A stretch of 64,000 nt of DNA from DASTEQ01 sp040905185 (GTDB lineage: Bacteria > Chloroflexota > Limnocylindria > QHBO01), in contig JBBDRZ010000003.1 of assembly GCA_040905185.1 (NCBI GenBank), positions 248,001 to 312,000 on the forward strand, read 5' to 3'. Positions 7,089 to 14,757 of the stretch are shown here, in pieces (positions within the stretch are counted from its first letter, which is position 1; each line of letters opens with the position of its first letter). The notes beneath the pieces were generated by a model that saw only the letters and a list, made by a program, of their open reading frames with translations, was not told the origin of the DNA and made no database searches. The position numbers were made by a program, and so were the translations under genes.

Positions 7089-8437
7089 CAGACGTTGGCC
7101 TCATTGGCGGTGGCGCCGGTGAAGTTCCAACCGTCGATCCGCACCGCGGGCACGCGGCTTACGATCCCGGTGTAGTCGGCTCCCACCAGGCGAGATTCGG
7201 CCGCGATGGCCGAGATGCGCGAGAAGGCATCCGGGATCGACTGCGTGAACCGCAGGTTCCGTACCGGGCCCGCGACCGCCCCGTTCTCGATCAGGAACGT
7301 CCCGTCTCGGGTCATCCCGGTCAGGATCCCCTTCTTGGGATGGACGATGTTCACGTAGTGGAAACGGGTCACGAGCAAGCCCCGTTCGACGCCCTGGGTG
7401 AGCGATGAGCGCGGCGTGTCACCAGCGGCCATGAACAGGTTCCAGCACAGCGGGCCGAAGGTATTGGGCGCCGGCAGCCCATGTCCGGTGCGCGGGACCC
7501 CCGCGCGGTGAGCGGTCGCGCCGTCGTGCGCCGTCTGGCGGGCCAGGCCCTGCGAGATGAGGTCGACCCGTTGCTTGGTGACGCCTTCGAAGTCGATCGC
7601 GGTCGGGACCCCGGCTGGGTCCTGCCCGTCATCCCAGATCGTCACGTTGGAGCCGAAGGCCGGTTGCCCCAGCTCGACGCAGGCGCGACCTTCCTCGATC
7701 GCGAGTCCCGAAAACGCCATGAACGCCAGGTATTCCAGGATCTCGGCCACGGCATATTCGCCCAGCACGACCGGGTACTCCCCGGGCGCCAGGTCGGTGG
7801 GGTCGGCCGCTCGCGCCGTCCACTCGGCTGCTTCCTCGCCGACCGCCTCCGCATCGATTTTGGACAGGTCGGTGCTGATGGATTGGGCATAGCCGGTTTC
7901 TCCAGCCGGTCCGTGCATGACAGTCACGAGCTTGGCCTGGGTGACCCGGTGCGACGCCACCAGCCCTCCGGTGTTGACCACGCTGCGCTGCTGGGCCTCG
8001 GTCGAGAACGCCCCGCTGGCGGTCAGCCCGCAGGCGACTCCGGCATCGATCACGGTACGTGCACCGGCGGCACGGGCCCCGGGGTCCGCGGCCGCGGTGG
8101 CCTCGATCCAGCCCAGGTCGGAGTCGACCGATTCGCCCGGCGGCTCGGCCAGGGGAGGCGGGTCGGCCTCCGCCGCCGCGTGGGCAGCGATCAGGGCGGC
8201 CCGAGCCACGACCTCTTCCAGGCCGGCTGGGCTCAGCCGGTTGGTGACCGCCACGCCGGTCCGCCCGTTGTGGCGAATCCGAACCCGGAGCGTCGCGTCC
8301 TCCTCGGCCACATTCTGGTGAATCCGCGACCCCGCGAATCGGGTCAATGCCGCGTGGCGCTGGATGATGGAGGCCTCACCCTCATAGCCGGGTTCCAGTC
8401 GAGCCAGCGCAGCCGCCGCCACGTCGCGGCCTACCAT
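7088..8437 (-). CDS. TldE/PmbA-type metalloprotease subunit
   Basis: A 449-residue protein of the TldD/TldE (modulator of DNA gyrase) family. It lacks HExxxH, as TldE subunits do. The C-terminal region has RTGHGLPAPNTFGPLCWNLF and the 'GILTGMTRDGTFLIENGAVAGPVRNLRFTQS' type block, typical of the family. TldD and TldE form a heterodimeric protease that degrades unfolded peptides and, in some bacteria, matures modified peptides. It overlaps tldD by 7 bases and DUF951 by one. No candidate peptide precursor is visible nearby. Confidence 0.88.
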   Translation of the reverse strand: MVGRDVAAAALARLEPGYEGEASIIQRHAALTRFAGSRIHQNVAEEDATLRVRIRHNGRTGVAVTNRLSPAGLEEVVARAALIAAHAAAEADPPPLAEPPGESVDSDLGWIEATAAADPGARAAGARTVIDAGVACGLTASGAFSTEAQQRSVVNTGGLVASHRVTQAKLVTVMHGPAGETGYAQSISTDLSKIDAEAVGEEAAEWTARAADPTDLAPGEYPVVLGEYAVAEILEYLAFMAFSGLAIEEGRACVELGQPAFGSNVTIWDDGQDPAGVPTAIDFEGVTKQRVDLISQGLARQTAHDGATAHRAGVPRTGHGLPAPNTFGPLCWNLFMAAGDTPRSSLTQGVERGLLVTRFHYVNIVHPKKGILTGMTRDGTFLIENGAVAGPVRNLRFTQSIPDAFSRISAIAAESRLVGADYTGIVSRVPAVRIDGWNFTGATANEANV

Positions 8438-9879
8438 TGGCCGACCCCGACCTGCACGTTGCGGAAGCGCGCGGGCGCCGCCCCGTGGCCCACGCTGGCA
8501 GTCTGCATCGGCTCACCCTTGCCGCAGTACGGCTCGCCCCACTGCGTCCATGCGCCGGGACCGCAGATCGCATCGCACGATCCCCAGAAACGCGGCGTGA
8601 TCCCGGTGTAGGTCGGGTTGCGGACCATTCCCGCCAACTTGCCCTTCCGAATGAGCCAACCGACCTGGGTCCCGAACTGGAAGTTCAGCCTCCGCTCGTC
8701 GATCGACCACGATCGGTTGGTCCCGAGCAGGATGCCCTCGTCCGTATCGGCGATGAGGTCGTCCAGGCTTCCAGCTTCGCCGGGGCGCAGGCTCACGTTC
8801 GTCATCCGGATCAGCGGCAAATTGCGCCAGCTGGCCGCCCGGCTGCTGCCCATTGAGCGACGGCCGATGACCGGGGCCGTTTCGCGTGAGGTGAGGTAGC
8901 CGACGAACTGGCCGCCGCTGACAAGGGGGACGTTTTGGGCCGACACGCCCTCGTCGTCCCATCCGAACGTCCCCAGCCCGCCGGGTGCGGTGGCATCGGC
9001 ATCGATGTTCACGATGTCCGAGCCGTACCGAAACCGGTCCAGGCGGTCCACGGTCAGGAAGCTGGTGCCGGCGAAGGACGCCTCCATGCCGAGAGCCCGA
9101 TCCAGCTCGGTGGGGTGACCGCACGACTCGTGGACCTGGATCGCGACCTGGGAGGCTTCGAGGATGACGGTCATCTCGCCGGAGGGGCATTGGGGGGCGT
9201 CCAGCAGGGCCACCGCTTCCTCGGCGATCCGCTGTCCGTGCCCGGACAGATCCATGTCCCGGATGGCCTCGAATCCGCCACCTACCACCTGACCGCCGAG
9301 TGACTTCGGATAACTGCGCTCCTGAGTCTCCTGATCGTTGACGGCCGTCGCAACGATGCCGGCGCCGCACGACACGAGGTCCTGCTCCAGGCGAGCACCT
9401 TCGCTGGACCCGAACAGCTTCCGCTCGCGGGCGGCCTCCATGGTCGCCTCACGCAGGGTGATCCCGCGGGCCCGGGCCATCGCCGCATCCGCCTCGAATA
9501 GGATGCGCAGCTTCTCCTCCAACGACACGGCGAACGGGTCCTCGACGTAGGGCGTGCTCCAGTGGCCGGCTGCGGGCGGCGTGTCGTCGAGCGCCACCGC
9601 CGGCCCGCCCGCCAGCCGGCTGGCCCGCGCGATGGCCACCGCGTGACGTGCCACGCGCTGGGATGCGTCCCGGTCGAGGTCCTGGCTGGAGGCGAATCCC
9701 CACGCACCGTCGACCAGCACGCGAACGGCGAAGCCCGCAGACCGTTCGCTGCTGGCGGCCGCCAGCGAACCGTTCTTGACCGTCAGCGACTCCGCCTGAT
9801 GTTCGACGATCCGGACGTCGGCATATGCGGCTCCCGAGCCGGTGGCCGCGTCAATGGCGCATTCGATCAGGTCGTTCAT
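8431..9879 (-). CDS. tldD: TldD metalloprotease, catalytic subunit
   Basis: A 482-residue protein with the zinc site HESCGH at residues 250-255 within VAIQVHESCGHPTELDRALG, the hallmark HExxxH of TldD. N-terminal motifs (residues 1-60, ADVRIVEHQAESLTVKNG) and the GVSAQNVPLVSGGQFVGYL region also match. With the downstream TldE it would form the processive peptide-degrading chamber in the cytoplasm. It starts 13 bases after the DUF881 protein ends, so the same transcript should carry both. Confidence 0.92.
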   Translation of the reverse strand: MNDLIECAIDAATGSGAAYADVRIVEHQAESLTVKNGSLAAASSERSAGFAVRVLVDGAWGFASSQDLDRDASQRVARHAVAIARASRLAGGPAVALDDTPPAAGHWSTPYVEDPFAVSLEEKLRILFEADAAMARARGITLREATMEAARERKLFGSSEGARLEQDLVSCGAGIVATAVNDQETQERSYPKSLGGQVVGGGFEAIRDMDLSGHGQRIAEEAVALLDAPQCPSGEMTVILEASQVAIQVHESCGHPTELDRALGMEASFAGTSFLTVDRLDRFRYGSDIVNIDADATAPGGLGTFGWDDEGVSAQNVPLVSGGQFVGYLTSRETAPVIGRRSMGSSRAASWRNLPLIRMTNVSLRPGEAGSLDDLIADTDEGILLGTNRSWSIDERRLNFQFGTQVGWLIRKGKLAGMVRNPTYTGITPRFWGSCDAICGPGAWTQWGEPYCGKGEPMQTASVGHGAAPARFRNVQVGVGQW

Positions 9880-9892
9880 CGGTCGGGCGCCT

Positions 9893-10564
9893 TCATTCGA
9901 CCGGGACGGCCGCCCGCGGCGCCAGGTCCCGGGCAGTAGCCGGTAGCCGGAGCGCTTCCGATGGGCTGACCGTGATGGTGGCTCTCACGAACTGCTCGAG
10001 CTGCGTCACGATGCCCCCCGGCCGTTGGAGGGCTGCCACCAACCCGTCGGCGTCGCCGATGGCGAGCAGCCTGAAGGTCCGACCGATAGCCACATTGTCG
10101 ATCTCGAGCGTTCGGGCTCCCTGGACCACGACCGAGGAGGCGGTGACTCGAACGTCGTCCAAGCTCAGCGCCTCGGCGCCGGCGTTCCGCAGCTCGTTGA
10201 GCAGGTCGTTGACCGCGATCGCATCCAGCGACCCGCTCACCCGCACCAGAATCCCCTGGCCCTCGACCGCGGACAGCCCGGCAAAAGCGCGGATCCGCCG
10301 CACCTCCTCGCGACTCACGTCGAGTGCACTGAAGCCCTGGGCGCCTGCCGTCTGGTACTCCTCCAGCAGGTCGCGTTGTTCCGCCAGGGCCGTCCTGAGC
10401 TGGCGATTCGCGTCGGACAGGGTCTGGATCCGGGTCGACAGTTCGGCGACCGGCAGGCTCGACAGCGCGGTGGGGCGCGCCTGCGAGCGGAACTGGGCCA
10501 CCAGCGTGATCCCGATCAACATCGCAATCAACGCTAGGCTCACCTGGGCCACCCACGTGCGCAT
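9893..10564 (-). CDS. DUF881 protein, second of a tandem pair
   Basis: A 223-residue membrane-anchored protein. An N-terminal helix (residues 5-24), a coiled coil (about 40-75, SDANRQLRTALAEQRDLLEEY) and a DUF881 domain follow. The domain carries GLSAVEGQGILVRVSG, LLNELRNAGAEALSLDDVRV and the end block LLAIGDADGLVAAL. Family members such as YlxW/YlxX in Bacillus sit in division gene clusters, but the role is unknown. It starts on the stop of its paralogue (TGATG). Its domain would be extracellular. The pair may form a heteromeric surface structure. Confidence 0.82.
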   Translation of the reverse strand: MRTWVAQVSLALIAMLIGITLVAQFRSQARPTALSSLPVAELSTRIQTLSDANRQLRTALAEQRDLLEEYQTAGAQGFSALDVSREEVRRIRAFAGLSAVEGQGILVRVSGSLDAIAVNDLLNELRNAGAEALSLDDVRVTASSVVVQGARTLEIDNVAIGRTFRLLAIGDADGLVAALQRPGGIVTQLEQFVRATITVSPSEALRLPATARDLAPRAAVPVE

Positions 10565-11325
10565 CAGGGCGCCTCCTCAACCGGTACTGCCCAGCGCAGA
10601 CTGGTGGAGCCGATGAACCCGGGTAGCTGGAGGTCGTCGGCCGAGAGGGTGGCGAACTCCAGGTCGAAGGCCTCGATCCGCTGCGCCACCCGCCCCAGAT
10701 ACGCGGCGTCGAGGCGGAAGCGCTCCTCGAGGTCGCCCGGACCAATGGCCTCGATGCGGAACGGGGGCGACAGGAACGCGGTGTTGACCAGCACCGCTGA
10801 CCCGACGCCGTAGATCGAGCTGGTGGCCACCAGGCGCTCCCCGTTGATGGTGATGGCCTCCGCGCCGGCGTGCCACAGGGCGACGACGAGGTCGCGCAGG
10901 TCGTCGGCCAGGACGATGTAGTTGGCCGGATTCTCCCCCGCCGGGACGGTGCGCCGCGAGTCGGCGATCTCGATCACCATGCCCGGCCCACTGACCGCGG
11001 TCAGGCCGGCGGCCAGCCGCGCCTCACCGACCGCCCGATTCACCTCCGCCAGGGCCGTCTGGGACCCCTCGCTCTGGTGCTGAATCTCGGTCAGATCGGC
11101 CTCGACCCCTGCCAGCTGGACCTGCAGCAACTCCTGCTCCTGCTCCAGGGTCAGGGCCTGCGCGGCGAGCACCTGCTGGGCGGAGGTCGCGTACGAAGCG
11201 CGCTGGACCTCGCTGTTCCACTGCGCGGCTGCCACGAACCCCAGCGAGCCCAGGGCCAGCGCCATGCTCAGCACCCACCCCGATCGAATCCGTCGGCGGC
11301 GCGCCTCCCCGCCCGGCGCCGTCAA
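10564..11325 (-). CDS. DUF881 protein, first of a tandem pair
   Basis: A 253-residue paralogue of the next gene. It starts at TTG 11325 with AGAGGTG ahead, overlapping the peptidase stop. It has a membrane helix (about 16-35), a coiled coil with repeated Glu/Gln (about 50-90), and the DUF881 blocks GLTAVSGPGMVIEIADS, LWHAGAEAITINGERL and PPFRIEAIGP. The basic N terminus (EARRRRIRSG) indicates a cytoplasmic start with the domain outside. Compared with its neighbour it carries an extra inserted region between GPGMVIEIADS and the helical block, as long DUF881 forms do. Function unknown. Confidence 0.82.
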   Translation of the reverse strand: MTAPGGEARRRRIRSGWVLSMALALGSLGFVAAAQWNSEVQRASYATSAQQVLAAQALTLEQEQELLQVQLAGVEADLTEIQHQSEGSQTALAEVNRAVGEARLAAGLTAVSGPGMVIEIADSRRTVPAGENPANYIVLADDLRDLVVALWHAGAEAITINGERLVATSSIYGVGSAVLVNTAFLSPPFRIEAIGPGDLEERFRLDAAYLGRVAQRIEAFDLEFATLSADDLQLPGFIGSTSLRWAVPVEEAP

Positions 11326-12644
11326 CGTTCACCTCTCCCGGCCGGGCGCGGGGCACGGCGAGACCGCACCACCACCGTTGCGACGAACACGACTCCAAGC
11401 GCCACGAACCCGATGATGAGCCACCACGCCGCGTCCTGCGACTCGCCCGGAGTGGGCTGCGGCTCGGCGGACGGGGCCGCTACCACCCCTATTTGGAGCG
11501 GGATGGGGACGTCCGACCGACCCAGCGGAAGTGGCTCGACTGGATCCGGCTCCGACACCCCAAACGCGGCGAAGTACTCGTCACGCAGCGCGTCGAAGCT
11601 GACGCCGGTCCCGGCCAGGATCGCGTCCTCGTCTGTCGCGCCGGACCGATACGCCTCGGCGATGGCGGCCATGGCATCGGTGCCGAAGTCGAGGATGATG
11701 AGGTCGACCATGGTCGCGCCCTCCGCGTAGGCCAGGCTGGCGCCGCGGACGTCGAGAGGAAACTGGTCGGTCAGCGCAGCGAAGGCCATCAGGCCTCCCG
11801 AACTGCGCGCCTCCAGGCTCACCAAGTCGCGCTCCGTGTCGGCGTTGCCCAGCTCGGACCAGGTGGCGATCCCCTCGTTGAGCCAGCTCGCCGGCTCGTG
11901 GAACGGATTGGCCGTGGCGTCGTGGAACACGACGTGGGTGACCTCGTGCGCGAGTGTCGTCTCCAGGTAGGCGGTCGATCCCGCCTCCAGCCACATGTAC
12001 ACGGTCCGCAGGTTCGGGTACGCGGCCGCCCCGATCCACTCTCGCGCCCCGGGGCCGACGGCTCCCTGGAAGTCCTCGCGCGCGTCGTAGACGAAGATGT
12101 CGATTGGTTCGGCGAGGGGGTGCCCGAGCAGATCCGCAGCCGCATCGGCGGCGTCGCCGGCGAGGTCACCGAAGCGGCGCGCGATGGTCTCGTTGGCATC
12201 GTACCAATGCACCGTCGCCGAGCCGACTTGCGCCCGGCGCCAGTCGAGCCCCGGGCGGTCGTCGTCGTACAGAAGCAACCGCTCGGGGCTGACCGTGACC
12301 TCGGCGCCGATGACCGCCCGCCATCCGTATGCGACCTGGGTGTTGGGCGGGACATAGCCATCGGCCAGGTCGCGGCGATAGTCGAGCCGCCCCGAAACGA
12401 GTTCGACCGGCACGACCAGGCGTTCCTCGCCGCCGAAGCCGAGCAGGAGCTCCACCCGGTCGGGTGGCGCCCCGGTCCAGCTCGCCGAGAAGGTCATGTC
12501 CACCCCGAACGTGGCATCGGCGTCCAGGTCAGCAAAGCCGCCCCCGGCGCGGCTGGGAGCCGGCGCCACGGCCAGCGCGGCGAGCAGCCCGCCCAGGAGC
12601 CCGCCCAGGAGCAATGGGGCCGTGACGCGGCTCAGTCGGCCCAC
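11322..12644 (-). CDS. membrane-anchored zinc peptidase (Peptidase MA type)
   Basis: A 440-residue protein with the GTG start at 12642-12644 behind GGGGAGG. A signal sequence (TAPLLLGGLLGGLLAALAVA) is followed by a beta-rich domain, then the catalytic block THVVFHDATANPFHEPASWL after HEVTH at residues 233-237. WLNEGIATWSE carries the downstream Glu ligand. A Pro-rich linker and a C-terminal helix (WWLIIGFVALGVVFVATVVV) with basic tail follow. It should be exposed outside the cell, anchored at its C terminus. Its substrate is unknown. It overlaps both neighbours and is therefore in the same operon as the binding protein and DUF881 genes. Confidence 0.8.
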   Translation of the reverse strand: MGRLSRVTAPLLLGGLLGGLLAALAVAPAPSRAGGGFADLDADATFGVDMTFSASWTGAPPDRVELLLGFGGEERLVVPVELVSGRLDYRRDLADGYVPPNTQVAYGWRAVIGAEVTVSPERLLLYDDDRPGLDWRRAQVGSATVHWYDANETIARRFGDLAGDAADAAADLLGHPLAEPIDIFVYDAREDFQGAVGPGAREWIGAAAYPNLRTVYMWLEAGSTAYLETTLAHEVTHVVFHDATANPFHEPASWLNEGIATWSELGNADTERDLVSLEARSSGGLMAFAALTDQFPLDVRGASLAYAEGATMVDLIILDFGTDAMAAIAEAYRSGATDEDAILAGTGVSFDALRDEYFAAFGVSEPDPVEPLPLGRSDVPIPLQIGVVAAPSAEPQPTPGESQDAAWWLIIGFVALGVVFVATVVVRSRRAPRPAGRGER

Positions 12645-14200
12645 GACACCCTCCCCAGGTCCAGCAGGCCGACGGTCAGGTTGCCGACTCCGTTCAGCCC
12701 GTCGCGAACCAGCCAGTGCGAGACGTCCCACGACCACGGGATGACCGGCGCCTGGGCGTCGACCTCGGCCTCCACGGCGAGGTACGCCGATCGCTGCTCC
12801 CCGGGGTCGGTGGCGCGGGCCGCGTCTTCCATGAGCCCGACAAACTCCGCATCGGTCCAGCCCCCGTAGTTGGAGGCTGCGTCCGGCAGCAGGAGGAGGC
12901 CGTACAGGGCATACGGGGACGGGTAGTCGGTGATCCAGTTGATGGTGAACACCTGGGGCGGTCGTTCGGGCAGGACCTGGAGGAAGTCAGTGAAGTCCAT
13001 GGACTCGATGGCGATGTCCACACCCAGCTCCTCGCGCCAGACCGCGACCGCGGGCGCAACGTTCAGGCTGGTCGCATTGATCGTGATCTGGCCCAGATCG
13101 GCCCCCGAGGCATACCCCGCCTCCCGCAACAGGCGCCGCGCTTCGTCCGGGTCGGCTGCTTCGTCCGCCGGGATGCCGTCCGGCCACAACGCCGGTGGTA
13201 CGAGACTGGTGGCGGCTGTGGCAGCCGACCCTTCGGCAAGCTCGACCAGGCGCGGTCGGTCCAGGGCAAGCAGGAAGGCCCGCCGCACACGGCTGTCGTC
13301 GAAGGGCGGCCGCGTGGCGTCGAAGCCGAAGTACTGGACGCTGAGGGCGGCCGCCTGGTGGAGGTAGGGGCCCAGGGAAGCGTCGTACGCGATCCACGAG
13401 GCGTCCCCCGCGAACACATTGACCAGGTCGACCTCCTCGGCGACGAACGCCTCGGGAACACTCGTGTCCACCTCGGCCAGCCAATCGATCTGACCGATGG
13501 GAGGCGGTCCGGCAACGTATTCCGGGTTTGCGGTGAGGACCAGTGTGGTTCCGTCCAGGCGATCGACCCGGTACGGTCCTGACCCGACGAAGCCGTCGAC
13601 CGACTGCCAATCCGGGGAGTTGTCGGCCGTCGGCGGCACGACGGCCGCGGTGGGAGTGGCCACCAGGGCCGGGAAATGGCTGGCGGCGTGCCGGAGTTGG
13701 ACGACCAGCGTCCGCTCGTCGGGTGCCTCTATCCCGACCTCATCGGCCGAACCGGCGCCGGACCGCCATTCGGCCGCCCCGTCAATGACGGTCAGGACAT
13801 CGGGCGCCAGGGCACCGGTGGCCGGGTCGAGGACCCGCAGCCACGAGCGGCGCACGTCGGCGGAGGTGAGCGGGGTGCCGTCGCTGAAGCGCAGGTTGTC
13901 TCGCAGTCGGAAGGTGTACGTCTGTCCGTCGTCACTCACCGTCCAGCCTTCGGCCAGCGAGCCGTACACCGAGCCCTGCTCGTCGATCCGGGTCAGGCCG
14001 GCATACAGCTGAAGGAGCAGCTGGACGTCCGCGGCGTCCGCGATATACGCGGGATCGAGGGTGCCCATCTCCCCCGCCAGGTAGCGCAGCGGCCGCCCGC
14101 CGGCCGAGGCGCTCAGGTTCGCGGATGAGGCGAAGACGAGGAAGGTGAGGGCCGCAAGGACCAGCCCGGACCAGGCCGGCGTCGTCGGTCGGCGGGGCAC
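12632..14200 (-). CDS. SBP_bac_5 solute-binding protein without permease genes
   Basis: A 522-residue oligopeptide-binding-protein (OppA/DppA) relative. A signal sequence (about residues 10-32) is followed by LRYLAGEMGTLDPAYIADAA, LRDNLRFSDGTPLTSADVRR and the later VRRAFLLALDRPRLVELAEG block, all family landmarks. No lipobox Cys is visible, unlike most Gram-positive-type binding proteins. The gene starts at GTG 14198-14200, seven bases after a TATACT -10 element and without a ribosome site, so it looks leaderless. No ABC permease or ATPase lies within the window on this strand; it heads an operon with surface proteins instead. Confidence 0.88.
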   Translation of the reverse strand: MPRRPTTPAWSGLVLAALTFLVFASSANLSASAGGRPLRYLAGEMGTLDPAYIADAADVQLLLQLYAGLTRIDEQGSVYGSLAEGWTVSDDGQTYTFRLRDNLRFSDGTPLTSADVRRSWLRVLDPATGALAPDVLTVIDGAAEWRSGAGSADEVGIEAPDERTLVVQLRHAASHFPALVATPTAAVVPPTADNSPDWQSVDGFVGSGPYRVDRLDGTTLVLTANPEYVAGPPPIGQIDWLAEVDTSVPEAFVAEEVDLVNVFAGDASWIAYDASLGPYLHQAAALSVQYFGFDATRPPFDDSRVRRAFLLALDRPRLVELAEGSAATAATSLVPPALWPDGIPADEAADPDEARRLLREAGYASGADLGQITINATSLNVAPAVAVWREELGVDIAIESMDFTDFLQVLPERPPQVFTINWITDYPSPYALYGLLLLPDAASNYGGWTDAEFVGLMEDAARATDPGEQRSAYLAVEAEVDAQAPVIPWSWDVSHWLVRDGLNGVGNLTVGLLDLGRVSWAD

Positions 14201-14220
14201 GGCCGGTAGTATAGGCGCCC
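14201..14220. promoter_or_regulatory. 20-bp divergent promoter with overlapping -10 elements
   Basis: TAGTAT (14207-14212, plus) and TATACT (14213-14208, minus) overlap by five bases. Each ends 7-8 bases before a GTG start codon, on opposite strands, with no Shine-Dalgarno sequence. The shared near-symmetric core could serve both leaderless genes, but only one polymerase could bind at a time. Confidence 0.55.
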
Positions 14221-14757
14221 GTGGAGCAGGCTCATGAGCACCGCTTTCGGCACCAACCTGCCGGGTCGCTCACCCTCCGGCAGTTCGTCGAGTCGCTCCG
14301 GCGCTGGACGCCCGAGATGCGGCAGATCGCCCAGATCGCGCTGACTCGCACCGAAGCCGAGCGCGAGCAGTACCTGCGCGGCTTTCACCACGGGCACGAC
14401 GAGCGGCCGCCGGGCCCCCTCGACTCCTTCATCCGGTGGGCCTATTCCGACCCGCGCATCGACGCCGTGCCGGCGCTGCTCGCCGAGCTGGAGCGACCCG
14501 AGCGCGAATACGCCGGGGCGCTGATGCACGAGGCGGAGGTGCTGGCGCGGACTCGGGGCCAGGGCCGCACGCCCGCCCAGCGAGTGGCGGACTACCTGGG
14601 CCTGCTGGGAGTCGAGACCAGCGAGCAGGTGCGAAGCCGGGTCGCGTCCCTGCTCCCGCCCGAGACGCCCGCATCGGTGCTGACCGCCACGATTCGCCAG
14701 ATGCGCCGATCCTGGCTGGACGTGTATGGCGACGACCCCTTCTTTGCCGAAGACTGA
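14221..14757 (+). CDS. unknown soluble helical protein
   Basis: A 178-residue protein with GTG start and no membrane segment. It is rich in Arg, Glu and Gln and looks all-helical. Noted stretches are SLTLRQFVESLRRWTPEMRQ, LRGFHHGHDERPPGPLD and a final SWLDVYGDDPFFAED. The HHGH cluster near residue 60 could bind metal. It is transcribed from the divergent promoter and its end overlaps the CopC-CopD fusion by 32 bases, which suggests a linked role in copper handling. I do not recognise a family. Confidence 0.65.
   Translation: MEQAHEHRFRHQPAGSLTLRQFVESLRRWTPEMRQIAQIALTRTEAEREQYLRGFHHGHDERPPGPLDSFIRWAYSDPRIDAVPALLAELERPEREYAGALMHEAEVLARTRGQGRTPAQRVADYLGLLGVETSEQVRSRVASLLPPETPASVLTATIRQMRRSWLDVYGDDPFFAED

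Noticed and set aside
5494..9879. RiPP cluster around TldD/TldE
   Set aside because: No precursor peptide, radical SAM, cyclodehydratase or RRE-domain gene lies nearby.
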